Counted from the first letter of the stretch, positions 12,301-24,912 are shown. The stretch: 64,000 bases of DNA from Arcuatula senhousia (GCA_963971305.1 OZ020307.1:11545501-11609500); one strand, 5' to 3'. Notes: generated by a model from the letters alone, not told the origin. Program-made: numbers and translations.

Positions 12301-15300
12301 TCTCTTAAGCCACTCAACCAATTTGACTGAAACTTTGCAAAAATGATTTATGACATCTTGGAAACAGAAATTCTCATTTTGAAAAGATTTTGATAAAAAT
12401 CACAGCTGCTTTTTCTGAAATAGAACACAGGTAAAATCACTTAAAATAGCCTGCAATTTAGCAATTGTAACAGATAAGAAAAATCAGAAGGGAATTTAGG
12501 CTCTTCAAAAATCAAAAGCTCTACAAAGGACCAGTTGATCCATTCAGGCTCTTTGGAGCCTTTTTATGTCGCCTGCAACCTGTTGCAGAAGCGACATATA
12601 GGGGTTACTTTGGCTTTATCGGTCGTCGTCCTGCGGCGTCACAAAAATTTCCGTTGCAGTTTTCCAGGCAACTACATGCCACAGCCTCTTGATATTTGGT
12701 ATGTAGCTTCATCGCATAGTACTATAAGGTGTAAAGCAATTTTATGCCGGAAAAATAACTACTTTCTGTTTGACGAATACTTAACGTTTTATATATAATG
12801 GACATAGGTGCAAAATTTTCGTCGCAGTTTTCCAGGCAACTACATGCCACAGCCTCTTGATATTTGGTATGTAGCTTCATCACATAGTACTATAAGGTGT
12901 GAAGCGATTTTATGCCGGAAAAATAACTACTTCCTGTTTGACGAATGCTTAACGTTTTATATATAATGGACATAGGTGCAAAATTTTCGTTGCAGTTTTC
13001 CAGGCAACTACATGCCACAGCCTCTTGATATTTGGTATGTACCTTCATCGCATAGTATTATAAGGTGTACAGCGATTTTATGCTTGAAAAATAACTACTT
13101 CCTGTTTGACGAATACTTAATGTTTTATTTATAATGGACATTGATGCCAAATTTTGGTCGCAGTTTTCCAGCCAACTACATGCCACAGCCTCATGATATT
13201 TGGTATGTAGCTTCATTGCGTAGTACTATAAAGTGTAAGGCGATTTTATGCCCGAAAATTAACTTCTTCCTGTTTTGCGAATAAACATAGATACGCAGGC
13301 GACATATGCCTTCAGGGTTTTTTTATTTTATTTGCCAATTTTTTGTGAAATTTGATGTACTGATACTTTGGGTCAATTGAGTGATAATGCTTTACATTAG
13401 ATATGATAGCATTCCTGAATAGAATAACTACAAAGAAAAAAAAGTTTTAAAATGCGAGGAATTTCTTTGGTGGTGATGGCAGGTCAAACACTCTTTGTTG
13501 TCCTCTTTTGCTGCAAAAAAAACCAAATTTGTTTATTCAAATAAATACTTTGACAGACCCAATTATTGTGATCTCAGTTTTAAACTCGAAGTAAAAGTTT
13601 TCATCACATAAGTTCTGTCACATACAGTTTCTGGGAGATCTTATGCTGAAATATCATTTAGTTCGACATGAAGCAAAGTTATTTATTCTGTGCTTAATTA
13701 TTATGTTTCTTAAGCTGGAACTATGTGTTAAGATTTCTCCCGGAGGTTGACTTTGAAGCAAAGACAATGAACTATATAAATAATTTTTCATTATTCTGTC
13801 TTTTGCAGCTGATGCAGTATTTAGTGGCTACACAATGTGTAAACAGTTGTATAAAAGTGCTTTTGATATAGAAGCCCATGTACACACGTAAGTAGTACTG
13901 GAATGTTGGAAGACATCTGAGGCAATATAGAGATCACTTAGATGTAAGTCGGGGCTGAGAGATCTTAAGACATTTACATGTTGTCTCATGCAACAGTTCA
14001 TTAATTCCATGTTCTTAACATTCATATAAGGCAGTGGTAGATTCCAAGGAGGGTCAGAACAGTTGTATGTTTGCTCATGAAACTTACAGAGAAATTTTTC
14101 TTCATTTCTTGCATAAATGATCAAAATCAAACCCTTCAGCCAAGGTTTTCATAATTTTCATGGCAACTTATACATTTTTTTGTAACAACACTCCCTCATA
14201 TAGAATTTAAAAGGCATTGTAAGAAAAGGTGCAGCATTCAACATAAATATTTAAAGTCAATATATCATTTAAGTGTTAACATCTTTACATCTACCAAATC
14301 AATACCAAGAAGTTAGCAACCTCAAAACCTTTATGTAAACAACGACAGAGGTGTGATGTTTACATTTAGACCTGAGAAAAAAAAACAGGTTGTTGTTGAA
14401 GTGTAATGTGTGTACAAACATAAGTATTGAACATATATAATGATCATGTAATTTGTTATTGCAATCAGCCTTGATGATTCATACCACAAGACAGGTGTGA
14501 AATTTACTGCAGAAAACCTTGAAAACAAACATGAAATATAATAATTGCTTGACACTGATCAAATGTTAAAAGTACAGTAAACAGATCATGGTGGAACATA
14601 TATTATTGCCAAAAGATTTTGTTTGTTGCCAATGTTGGATGCTTACAAAAGTTTGAAAAAATTCTGTAATTGCAGATTTGTCACAAAATACCTCTACCTT
14701 TGTGGCATGATGTAGATGTGCACCTTTTATTTTTTATTTTATGGAAGTAGGATATTTATTCGGAGCTGCAGCACACAGTGGTTATTTTGCCCCATGATTT
14801 AGAAAAAAAATACACGACATAACATATTCATAAATAAATATTCAAATGTCTGTAGAAAACAGAATTATAATACATGTTGGTCGGTGATTGTATTATAAAG
14901 AAAATCTTGTAGATATAAAGAATTTCATGGAAGGTAAATGCACGAATTAAAGGTAAAAGCAAGTCCATTTGCTATTTATTGATTCACTTTCACCTTTTAG
15001 ATATTTGGTTTTTTTTTACCATATAATTCTTTAGTTAAAACTAACAACTCAGGGTCCAATAAGATTTAATATACTGCTTATTCTATTCAGAACAGTTTAT
15101 TTATCATCATTAAAAATTAATTTCTTTGTTTTGTTTTAGGTGGAAAACTCATTGGCACAGTATATTTGAGAAGACCTATAGACATTTTGTGCCAGATCCT
15201 CTGGAAAAAGAAGATTTCTCCCCCAACTGTTATGCTGATATCTTTGCTTCTCCCATTGGTGGAAGTTACTATGGTCTAGTTTGGTCTGAGGTGTGTATAA

Positions 15301-17310
15301 CTTTCTTTACATTCAAAAAACTTTTTTCAAATCAGAATTTAGGATGGTTACTCTCTATGTTTCAGAATTTGAGTCAGATTTTGGAACTCCTCTAGACTTA
15401 ACCTTTAATTACTAATGGGGTTTTTGCACACTGACTCCTACTTTTGATTTTACCGACCATAAAAAAACAACTGTATAAAATTTCTTGAAATTCTTGATAC
15501 AACTTCATGATATGAAAGGCACAAAAAAATGTCACAATGTTAAAGTAATGTAAAATCTAGAGGAGTCTGATTTCCCGCCAATTCTTTGACGTCATGTATT
15601 TCGGAAACGATCGCACAGACCTAAGGTTTTCTTTTAGCATTTGATAAAATGGAATATTGTCTATCATTCACATCACGAATTATAAAATGTTTGATATAAA
15701 AAAGTTCAGGAGTGACCATCCTTAAGGATGGAATAACCATTGGAATCTTATTACTGTAGTCATCTGTTTAACTTCTTAGTTTTTTTGTGGGGGTTGTGGA
15801 GGGAGCGGTTAAAAGCATAGAGGCTGTTGCTACCAACTGTAAATTAAAGGACAAAATTGGTGTATGATTTTCATTAGAGAATATTAAAGCTGTCTGGGTC
15901 AACAAAAATCATTTTTTAGTGGTTTAATATTTACATGAGTTTTCTTTCTCTCAGTGAACTATATTAACCTTTAACTATCCTAGCAAGATGATTTGCAATA
16001 AACTTTTTGGTTGGAAAATTTATATTTGTTTTTTATAAATGACTTGTTCACTCTTAGAAGGGATGTAATCTTGCAATATTGTCAAATAAGAGTGTGATAA
16101 AAACAAAGTCATAAGAGGTCCTAAAATATACATGTACCAGTCGATTAAAACAATCAGCAAAATTTCATACAATACGAAGTAACTACGGTAAATATTCAAG
16201 AATAAAATGTATTGGAGAGGGGGATGCCCCTGGGTAGAAAGGCACTATTAGTAAAAATGTTGTGCATGGTGGTACTGTGGTTTCATTATTATTCATGTGT
16301 ATCAATTTTCATTGTTTTCGTGGGTGGCCTTGACCTACAAAATTTGATGTCTCACTAAAAGGAAATTTACCATTGATCTGTATGCTGCAGACCACAGAAC
16401 TATGAGTTTAAGAATCCACAAACTGATCCTTTTTCATCAAACCACCAAAATAAATGAATCCACAGTATTTAAATATTTTTCCAAGGCAACATATAGGAAA
16501 ACCATATTTGAAAATTGTTCATTGTTGGGGTATATTTAAAGTGCCTTCTGCCCCCTGGTGCAATTGATTCTAGAATAGCCTTTATTGTAACAAAACACAA
16601 TGGATCTTACAATACACTGCACCATTTTTAAATGATATTCCAGCATACAACATTTTCTTTTGATTTAATTTCAGATGCTTGCAGCTGATATATTTTCAGC
16701 CTTTGAAGAAGCTGGCTTTGATAATGAACAAGAATTAATAGCAATAAATAAAAGGTAATTCACCTTGTTTTGTGATGACTACAAAAGGGTTTGGGGTCTG
16801 TTCCGAATCCGAAAAAATAAAAAGTACCATAACTGTCTGTCTCTCTCATCTTTTCAACTTCATGGTTGATTGATCACAAAGTTTTAAGTTAAGTTTATCA
16901 TCACAAGACTTGAAAAACATATGCATCAGGGTATGAGCATACAAATCCTAAAATCTTTATCCCAGAAATCAACTCAGAGGTCAGTGATTGCAGAATTGAC
17001 AGATTTCTCAACTTATGATTTTTGAAAAAGATTGTGTTACACAAACAAAGGACAGCTTTTATTTTGCGCTTGTAATGATTTAAAGGTTAGGTGAGTTGAT
17101 TGAAATGCAAAACATTAAATGAAAAACCACTTCCTTGCTTAAATGATATATCAAATTACAAGTTATGAACTAGTTTATTTTTTATATTATAGATATAGGG
17201 ATACATATTATGGTCTTGGAGGAAGTATACCAGCTAGAGAAGTGTTTAGACGGTTCCGTGGACGTGATCCCTCTGTACAGCCACTGCTAGAGCAGTTTAA
17301 ATCATCGTGA
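3393..17310 (+). CDS. M3-family oligopeptidase-A-like protein, zinc site degenerate; 3' nine exons
   Basis: Coding exons: 3393-3489, 3816-3879, 5586-5666, 6138-6265, 9131-9335, 13809-13887, 15140-15290, 16675-16754, 17193-17310 (TGA at 17308). All have AG/GT borders and matching phases; together they give about 333 residues. The protein follows the C-terminal half of bacterial-type oligopeptidase A: DDC in the Lys-Arg-rich strand, VWSEMLAADIFSAFEEAG, and a closing FRRFRGRDPSVQPLLEQF. From family knowledge, M3 enzymes bind zinc with HExxH plus a Glu about 24 residues later. Here the motif LF-HE-xGH reads LFETMGHALQ (split between the exons ending 6265 and starting 9131), so His-Glu became Glu-Thr, and the third ligand position aligns with a Tyr (IYVPAKVMGRW). 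Only the second His remains. Inference: a catalytically dead paralogue with a binding or structural role. The N-terminal half, some 350 residues, must lie left of the window. Confidence 0.87.
4403..4664 (+). repeat. Tandem repeat, about 67 bp x 4
   Basis: The word actagggatgaaaaaa recurs at 4403, 4470, 4538 and 4605, each followed by an A/T-rich run, ctttagcaccgtgt and catttcataatcaacc. It lies in an intron of the M3-like gene. The poly-A length varies between copies, as expected of a minisatellite. Confidence 0.9.
5141..5275 (+). repeat. Dispersed repeat copy (gatatttggta family)
   Basis: Same order of words as the copy at 3229-3367: cagcagctactaatcacag, catgatatttggta, then tcaggtctg and cttcctgg. 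Located in the intron between the exons ending 3879 and starting 5586. Confidence 0.6.
6370..6620 (+). repeat. Dispersed repeat related to the 12540-13310 element
   Basis: Contains cgcctgcagcatgttgcaaa, cagttttccgtgcaactaca and cacagcctcttgatatttgg, all close to the element at 12540-13310. Intronic in the M3-like gene. A short open frame here (6366-6629) is a by-product. Confidence 0.6.
7186..8217 (+). mobile_element. Non-autonomous element with hairpin ends, copy 1
   Basis: Begins aacaagaggctcccaggagc, where GGCTCCcaGGAGCC forms a short hairpin, and ends in gacgacggacgccaagtgat followed by a hairpin of cctggaccttcggtccagg, then cagctaaaaa. Inside are about four tandem copies of a 155-160 bp unit (marked by gaacatttaagcaagcaaca and ggggtcatctgacaacttc). 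A second copy with the same ends but other internal repeats is at 46069-48015. The 3' hairpin followed by CTAA recalls Helitron ends, but the class is only a guess. Confidence 0.75.
9967..10689 (+). mobile_element. Dispersed element with internal 174-bp tandem repeats
   Basis: Starts acaagagttaacactaaagt and ends near ctctgcttcacaggcgagac. A second copy with the same ends is at 21308-22440. Inside, the word aagtcactcaacc recurs at about 10130, 10304 and 10478, giving a 174-bp unit repeated three times. Short open frames at 10182-10612 follow the repeats and do not look like a protein. Confidence 0.75.
11164..11823 (+). mobile_element. MITE (TACTGTGG family) interrupted by a second element
   Basis: Left end tactgtggtttcattttat and right end aaattaatccatagta form an inverted repeat. 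Related copies are at 16274-16467, 18004-18187, 20254-20463 and 38188-38368. The middle is replaced by a second inverted-repeat element (11285-11760). The flanks of that insertion, tatgaatgctgcag and gtttaagaatcca, are close together in the uninterrupted copy at 16274-16467. Confidence 0.8.
11285..11760 (+). mobile_element. Inverted-repeat element nested inside another MITE
   Basis: Starts atttaaggtggcatgat and ends aacttcccaccttaaga, so CTTAAGGTGG-type ends face each other. About 475 bp without a coding frame. It sits within the TACTGTGG-type element and is therefore the younger insertion. Confidence 0.75.
12640..13300 (+). repeat. 168-bp tandem repeat x 4 inside a dispersed element
   Basis: The phrase gcagttttccaggcaactac recurs at about 12656, 12824, 12992 and 13160, followed each time by catgccacagcct, gatatttggtatgtagcttc and a copy of aataactacttcctgtttg. 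The surrounding element begins near 12565 (cgcctgcaacctgttgcaga) and ends near 13315 (gcgacatatgccttcaggg). Intron of the M3-like gene. Confidence 0.85.
15340..15722 (+). mobile_element. Probable MITE with imperfect inverted ends
   Basis: Left taggatggttactctc pairs with right ggagtgaccatcctta, and ctcctctaga pairs with tctagaggag inside. About 380 bp, no coding frame, intron of the M3-like gene just after the exon ending 15290. Confidence 0.55.
16274..16467 (+). mobile_element. MITE, TACTGTGG family, uninterrupted copy
   Basis: Starts tactgtggtttcattatta and ends aaatgaatccacagta, an inverted repeat of about 18 bp. It serves as the empty reference for the interrupted copy at 11164-11823. 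Confidence 0.7.
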
Positions 17311-18003
17311 AACGTTAAAATCACACTGTCAATCATATGAACAGGGCAATGATTTTGTAAAAGATCTATTCAATAATACAAGACAGAAGAAAGTGTTGAA
17401 AAAACTGTCAAAAAAATCATGTTTAAGCTTAAAATGGTGTCTCATTATTAATGCATACACTTTAGAGGTATTTAAATCATTGCACAGAGACTTTTTATCT
17501 CTACATACATGTATGTATAATCAATCTTCAGCGAGTCCACTCAAAGGTTTTGTTCCATTACTTATCACCTCTGATGTCACCTATTGTTCTTGGGTTCGAT
17601 GTCACCTATTGTTCTTGGGTTCATTGCTCTAATTTATTCTATGGAGAGTACTATAAGATAATCACTATAAAAGGACATTCTTAAAGTACAATGTCAAAAG
17701 GTCAATTTTTTATGTATATAAATATGGTCATGAGATGTAATAAGCAAAATATTTATGCTTTATTTAATATACATACATGTACTAAATCAGCTGATTCAAA
17801 ATAATGACTCAGTCCAAGAATTCTTGTTTGCTAGTTCATGTTATTTTTTTATTTTTCCCTATAAATGACAATTTCAACTTAATACCATGAACTTCTTTTG
17901 TTCTTTTATCTCTCAAAAATTATATATATATTTATCTAGCATTCTTTAAATTATTCTTAAATATTAACAAATCTTAGATACTGTCATTCCTTAGTTGCAC
18001 ATA

Positions 18004-18187
18004 CTGTGGATTCATTTATTTTTGTGGGTAACAATTTTCATTGGCCAGTGCATGGGTTCTTGAAATTGTGGTTCTGAAGTTTGCAGTTAATTTCCTTTTT
18101 TGTGGGAAACAAGATTTCCTTGATCAGCCCGACCCATGAAAACCATGAAAAATAATATCCCATGAAAAATAAAGAAACCATACAAGT
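18004..18187 (+). mobile_element. MITE, TACTGTGG family
   Basis: Starts tactgtggattcatttattt followed by gtgggtaacaattttca, and ends with ccatgaaaaataaagaaacc near a degraded accatacaagta. Same family as 16274-16467. Confidence 0.6.
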
Positions 18188-18775
18188 ATGAGAGGCAGTT
18201 GTATAACCTTTGTATTAATTTATCAAAAGCAAACACTTTGACTACAAACAGTTTGATGATCTTGGAGATTTTTGTTTTTGTTATTCTTTTCATTCAGTGT
18301 CAAGAGTTAGTCATGTAATGTAACAGATAATGTATAGTTGGTTATTTTTGTGTGTGCATATTTTTATGAGGATTTTCAATAATAGCAGACATCATATGCT
18401 TTATAAATTATAATCAAGACCAAATACACTTGAGGCAATTTTCAAGTTTTCTGTTAATTAATTTCTTCGTATCTTGAGCATAAACAATTAACATCAAAAT
18501 AACCAGCTATACACCCAATTGTTAAATCAATTAGCTATGAAGAACTCTTGTTTGAAGTTGACTGTGATGAATGCATGAAATGAATGAATTTGTGTGTGTT
18601 ATGTAAATTGATGTTTTTACTTCATAAAATATTTATATACTAAAGACTTAATTATTTCATGAAGATTTCCTGAACCTGAATAAGTGTGGTAAAGTTTCTT
18701 CAGTGTTGAATTCAACTATTAGTCCTACCTGTCTCACTGATGGTCATGTCCAGTCACAATGTACTATAATACACA

Positions 18776-19303
18776 GTAGCTACTCCAACAAAATATTTCA
18801 TGAAGAGATTTGTTATTTTGTGGGTATTTCACTTCTTAAATTAATGGTGACCCTAACGTAGATGAAATGAGAAGTGGTATCCCTCGTATTTATCTGTGCA
18901 ATTTCTGTCAAAATACTAAGTTTCAAATTTTTTTATGAATGCACGTTGATGCACGCCAAATTTAAATTTGGTGTGTTTTGCTATTTTCTCTACTTTTTTA
19001 AGAATTTTTGTGAAATTTTATTGCTTACAACGGCCAAAGCGCCGTAACTCTAGGCCATTTAATTTCGGGATGCAGTTTAAATCCATTATGAGGAAAGGGA
19101 GAGAAAAAATTCGACTGACCGGAAATGAATAAAATGAACAGGAAGTGAAAATTTTCATTTTTTTAACAATTCTGTACTCCATGCAATTTTAAAGTTTTCA
19201 AAATAAAAATTATATTTTCCTATTTCTAAAGCAGATACATATCGTTTCAAGTTGCTTTTATGAATGGATTCGACATTTAGAATTTTTAGTTGGAGTAGCT
19301 ATA
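18776..19303 (+). mobile_element. Inverted-repeat element, about 525 bp
   Basis: Left gtagctactccaacaaaa pairs with right ttttagttggagtagctat. No coding frame. The interior has phrases such as agcgccgtaactctaggcc that look like other dispersed mollusc repeats. Confidence 0.7.
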
Positions 19304-20253
19304 CACAGCCTCAGCAGGAAGTAGTCACTCTGTTTCAAAGCTGATCTAAAGCTGTCTTAAAACTAACCTCGTTCTCATGGGGAATGTTATTGTCAATATG
19401 TTTGTCCCAGTTTCATAAGATTATTCAACATTTGTTTTAATAGAAAATAATGAGATGTGGAATAAATGTACTCAACTCAGCCCACAATCAAGCGGCAATT
19501 CAGAAAAACCATAATGGACCGCCAGCAGCCTTCAATGAGGCCAGTAGGTGCTGTTCGCGGTTCTGCAATTGGCCCATGGTCTAAATAAAATGCATATAAT
19601 TCAAATCAATTTTAAGTTTATATTTGTGGAACACAAATTTGAAATCTAACCAACAACATTACTTTTTCAGGAATGCAGACAATTCTATTCTGGAGCAAAT
19701 CAACAACCATGAAAAATTGAACCATAACAATTGCTTACCTACATATGAAACAAAGTACAGTAACAACAATTGTATCACTACTAATTCAAATTCAATTATG
19801 AATGCTTACAGATATGCAGAATTTTGAATGTGACTAAAAAACTTGATTAGTGTTTTTCTTGGGTGCATAATAAAATATTGGTATTGGTTCGTACATGTTT
19901 ATACATTTGTACCAAATTTCAGTGTACAGAGATGGAGTTTCAATTTATTGAAAAACTTCCTTTGTCTGAAAAATAACCTTAAAAGACAAAATACCTTTTT
20001 GCTTAGAAGAGCTCTGAAACAATCAAAATACCATTTTTGCATAAAAGAGCTCAGAAATTATCAACAACAAAACTGTAAGATATAATCTATCATGCCAATG
20101 CACATTAGTCTTATATGGCAGTCAATTACAAAAAAAAAGAATCTAAATATCAGTAGATCTATGTTTATAATAAGAGTGAACATACTGCCTGTATGATTAA
20201 AGGATAAACCCAAAAGACCTAAACTCCATAAAAGTTTTCATCTGTTTCTATAG

Positions 20254-20463
20254 TACTGTGAAAGTACTTAAATTTGTGGGTACCAATTTTCGTGGATTGG
20301 GAGTAAATTGCATATTCGTCGATTCATGAATTCATGGTTTAAAGAATTCTTTATTAAAAGCAATGTTTAATTCTCTGTTCGTTGGGAATTTAATTTCGTG
20401 GTTTGCCTGACCCACGAAAACCACGAAAATTGGTACCCCACGAATATTAATACTTTCACAGTA
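20254..20463 (+). mobile_element. MITE, TACTGTG family, intact 210-bp copy with long inverted ends
   Basis: Left tactgtgaaagtacttaaat followed by tgtgggtaccaattttcgtgg pairs with right ccacgaaaattggtacccc and aatactttcacagta. The two arms are nearly perfect over some 40 bp, the best preserved member of the family in the window. Confidence 0.9.
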
Positions 20464-21307
20464 TATGCTTTTCAAGACTTGTCATCTTCTATAAAATTAG
20501 TGTCAAATAACCAAGGAAAACAGCCATGGTCAACATCTGTACATCGAGTTTTCATTAACTTATATTCAAGCACTAAACCTTAAAAACAGCTCCGGACACA
20601 AGTCATGACAAGGTCAAATGATCGTGATGCAGCATAGTATGGACCAAGCTAATGACTGGAAGCTGGCGGTAGACCTAGACCATCAACTGACATTCCCTGC
20701 GATCATTCCAGACATTGTACTGTGGTCACCAGGGACCAAGAAGATTGTAGTCTTTTCATCTTGAACTTTTCAGATAGGTCATACCAGTTCAGTAAGTTGG
20801 TTAATACCTTTTATTAGAGTATAATGTTGGATTTGCAGTACAAGTGTAATAAAGTGGAAAGTTTGAACTGAACAAACAAATGAGGAAAAAAGCTTTTTTA
20901 ATTCATCATGAAAACAAATAAATAATAACAAATTTTACTTAGCAATGTAAAACTTATTGAATCATATCACTTTGAGAGTCCTTTCATCTTACTAAAATTT
21001 TGAATTAAACACAGAAAATCTTTTGTTCACATCAGACAGGCAGATTTTGAAAATTTCTTCTTTAGCTAGCCAAGGCAAATTATATTAATACTTTAAGAAT
21101 TGGGAAGATAACTAAAGGGGACCTTTAAAGTATGGCCCTTATTATCACAGTTATTCAATTACAAATTAATGCCTATCTTGTACACATACAATAGATTACT
21201 TCAGACAAAATTGACAATCTTGATAATATTTATGCATACCTAATGTTGCAAGGTTAAACTTCATTAAAATATCAATGATTTTTCATGGCTTTATAAATTT
21301 ATTTAAA

Positions 21308-22440
21308 ACAAGAGTTAACACTAAAGTATGTCTTGCCTGCTGGCACAAACGGAATACCTAGTTATTCCACTAAATGTTTTAAAATTTATTACAGCTAAAA
21401 ACGGACTATAATCCACGTGTTTATATTTGTACTCCTCGGTGAAAATAGGTAAACAACAACTTACTCCCTCTATTGAAATTTGCAACAATGGAAGATGATT
21501 ACTGTGATCAGTAAAATTGATATCTATACAGAGGAGATTAATTTGCTATGGGTATGAATTTTTTTGCTTGAAGGAAAAAAACTCCTACACTGAAGGAAAA
21601 AAACTCCTTCACTATAGGAAGAAAACTCCTACTCTGAAGGAAGAAAATTCTTCATCAAAGATGATATGACCACCAAATCTGTATCCTTTAAGCTCTTAAT
21701 AAACTCAAAACTGCAAAATAAGCAAGATTTTTTCCAACAATTTCAAGTAGCAGTTAGGGACCGACCATTTAACTTGAAGGGGGGGCCTTGGTTTTTTTCT
21801 AAAAAAAATATTTTGAAAATGATTTTTGACGAAAAAAATATTTTGAAAATGATTTTTGATGAAAAAAATATTTTGGCAGCAGAGGGTAAGAAAAAAAAAT
21901 ATTCTGATGAAGAATTTCTGCCATATAAAATAATGCTAATAATAAAAAAAATATTCTGTCGCGACGCTTTCAAAAAATAAAAATTCTGTCATGACGCATT
22001 CAAAAAATTTTCTGGCCAAAACAAAAAACCAAGGCCCCCCCCCTTCAAGTTACAAATGTAAATGGTCCGTCCCTTACAGCAAACAAATCTACAATGAAGA
22101 CTATCATATTTGTATTGTACACTAATCTTCTTTCTATTGTTGACTAATCTGACTTTTTAAATTGAAAATTCAATTTTTTCCTGTATAAAACAGATTTACA
22201 GATGAGATTAACTTGTTCTTGGAAAGAGAAATTTACCTCATCTGTATAGCAGCTGTACTGAACTACAACTTGTTAATATGCATACCAATTTCATCAACCT
22301 AGGACTTACAATTCTTGAGATATGAAGGTGCTTGTAAAACTTTAAAACTTAAAGATGCCATTACTGCCTCTGTCCCTGGTAGAGTAACACCTACGTCTTG
22401 CTACACCTACGTATTGCTCTGCTTAGCAGGCTAGACAGAA
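21308..22440 (+). mobile_element. Dispersed element, copy 2, carrying a nested MITE
   Basis: Same start as the element at 9967 (acaagagttaacactaaagt) and a related end (gctctgcttagcaggctaga). The interior is interrupted at 21755-22075 by a separate inverted-repeat element, so this copy is older than the insertion. Confidence 0.7.
21755..22075 (+). mobile_element. Inverted-repeat MITE (GGGACGGACCATTTA family), copy 1
   Basis: Left tagggaccgaccatttaact followed by tgaagggggggccttgg pairs with right ccaaggcccccccccttcaa and atggtccgtcccta-type end. Inside are three near copies of aaaaaaatattttgaaaatg. A second copy is at 56926-57234. The open frames on both strands here are due to the repeat. 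Confidence 0.85.
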
Positions 22441-23284
22441 ATGACGACAAAAAATAATTCCTTTGCAAACCACACATCGTTGGCTATGTTAAGAAAACAA
22501 ATAATTAGCAACACATACATTAGTATCTTCACACAGCTGTTACAATGTTCAATATCATTGCATAGATAATAAAAATCATTTCATACATTTATACATAATC
22601 CATTCTAAAGCATTTCAATAATCTTAAAGAAGCATAATTACCCTAAAAACCTGATATGCAATATCCTCTTTAATGGCAGAAAAAGATGTCATAAAATGAA
22701 ATCCTTTTTTAAAACAAGTACAATGTAGTAAATTTGAAATGAAAATTTGAATTTTTTTCACGACAATAATTTATATTTGTGATTTTTTTTACAATAATTT
22801 GGAAAGATACTTAAATTTTATAAGAACTATAAATTTATTTAAATTACCTTATTCCTGTTAGGAGATATTTCATAATATTGCACTACCCCTTCAGAAGAAT
22901 AGGAAAATTTCATCAAAATCTGATGTCTTGTTTAATTCAATCATTATTATTTAGTGTGACATGTAGTAAGTCATGTGAATATTATTTGTCTGTCTGTAAC
23001 ACTTCGGTAAGGTCAATATTTTCATGGATAACAGACAATAGTGCCGTGCATGAATTTTATGTGATGCTCATTTAAAGTTGTTGTTAATTTTTTGCTGAAA
23101 ATACATGAAATTTTCCATTGAAATTTCATGTGAAAATTATAAACATAAAAATTGAAGAATATAAATAACACATAAAATTCATCTAATTTTTTCATTTAAA
23201 TTCATTTCATTATTTTTCATATGAATTTTAAAAGTAAATATTGCATGAAAGTAAGGCCAAAAAATTGTCATGTGAAGCTCAATT

Positions 23285-23480
23285 TGTTGAAAACCTGTCA
23301 AAGTCAAAAATGACAAGATTCCGTTCAACAGGAAGTAGGTGAGGGACAGAATTGAAATTGAATCCAACATTATGGTTCATTTGCTGATGCTGTATACAAA
23401 ATATCAAAGGGCTGCTGAAAAACTGTTATAATTGTTTCTTTGTATGCATGCTATCCACCAACATTCACCATTCAATAACC
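23285..23480 (-). repeat. Dispersed repeat copy, inverted (gatatttggta family)
   Basis: Reverse complement of the copies at 3229 and 5141: caaaaatgacaagattccg, tcaacaggaagtaggtgag, tacaaaatatcaaaggg, then aaaactgttataattg. Confidence 0.55.
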
Positions 23481-24912
23481 CAGGTTTTTCACTTCATGAA
23501 ATCCACCCAAAAACAAGTAATACTGTGAGCGAGCTCACAAAAAGGATACCCCCGCTTCATATTGGACTCTGTTCTGTAAAAAAAATCTCAAGTCCAGTTA
23601 TCTTCCCTCGATGATAATCGAGAGCAATACAAATTCTTCATATACATCTACAGATGATGTACTTCCTTCATGTAAAGTTTCATCAAAATCCTTCAAGCGG
23701 TTTAAGAGGAGTTGCATGTCTCCCACTGAATAATGTATTTAAAAAGTCTGTAAGTCCAATTATCTCCCCTGAATGATGTCTGATTGCCATGAAAATTCTT
23801 CATGCACATCGACATATGATGTACTTCCTTCATGTAAAATTTCATCAAAATCCTTCAAGTGGTTTAGGAGGAGAAGCGCTTACAAGTTATATGGACAGAC
23901 AGGGTGTTTCCTACATATCCCCGGGGGGTATAATAACAAGAATTTTTTCCATGAATCTAAATGCATATCACAATAGCCTTTGTATTTGTTATACTGGAAG
24001 GTCACTCCTCGCCTCATGTATACAGATACTAGCTTACAATCATTCCTAGTAAGAATTTATAAATTTACTTGTACAAAACAAACCAATAATAGTGAAGTGT
24101 AGCATAATAATCCTCTAATGAAAGAGTAAATTGAAGCACTTATCCGTCCCTCAACTTAGCACTAGTCTGAGATACAGGAACATCTATCATTGATGAAGGA
24201 CATATAAAATAGACCAAGCTACTAGACCTTCTTTCATTTACAATAACACTTATTAAGGAGTTTTTCATTTATAACTTACCATATGATTTGAAATGTAAAT
24301 TTCACCCCCTGGTATTTATTTATAAGTCAATAATAATAAATAAGTTTAGGTATTCTATTTTTGAAATAAAAAAAAACATATCAAATTCATTGAAAAATAT
24401 GGCATTTTCAATTAGATTCATTGCAAAATAATTTAACATTCACAAAATTCTTAGATACTGATAAAAACAGACCAAAAATTATCAAGAACAAGACATTACT
24501 ATATTATAAAATGAACAAATGTAAATAAAATGTCAATTTGTTGGTACTTTTAAAGATACTACCGTAAAAGAACCTAATGTATTGGTGTATCTTAATTCTG
24601 TCAGATATAAAACAGCTTCCGAAGAACAAAATGACTTCTGCACAGGTCTTTAAAGACAACCTCATAACAAAGTATGAAAAATGGAAGTGATAAATCTACT
24701 GCAAATACAATATAAATACATGTACTTGTAACATTACTTGAACATGTCCAAAATATGGAAATGGAAAACTACTGGAAGTTGGTATTGTATGACTGACATC
24801 TTTGAAAGCATTTTGGAAAAAAATCATTCTAATAATTGAAGCTGAGTAACTTAGTACATTTAATATCACAACACTAGCACTTATTGTTACACATATACTA
24901 ATTCATTGAGCA

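Larger units (their letters stand above)
17311..24912. other. Intergenic space between convergent genes, rich in mobile elements
   Basis: Apart from the elements listed separately I see no supported gene here. The stretch holds the 3' untranslated parts of the M3-like gene (plus) and UBE2O (minus), whose cleavage sites I cannot fix. Short open frames of 60-104 codons lie in A/T-rich or repeat sequence and lack family resemblance. The block at about 23520-23910 contains two similar pieces (marked by gatgatgtacttccttcatg and gatgtacttccttcatgtaa, each followed by caaaatccttcaag), part of another dispersed repeat. Confidence 0.5.

Noticed and set aside
21666..21980. Lys-rich open frame of 104 codons
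   Set aside because: It runs through the A-rich micro-repeats of an inverted-repeat MITE.
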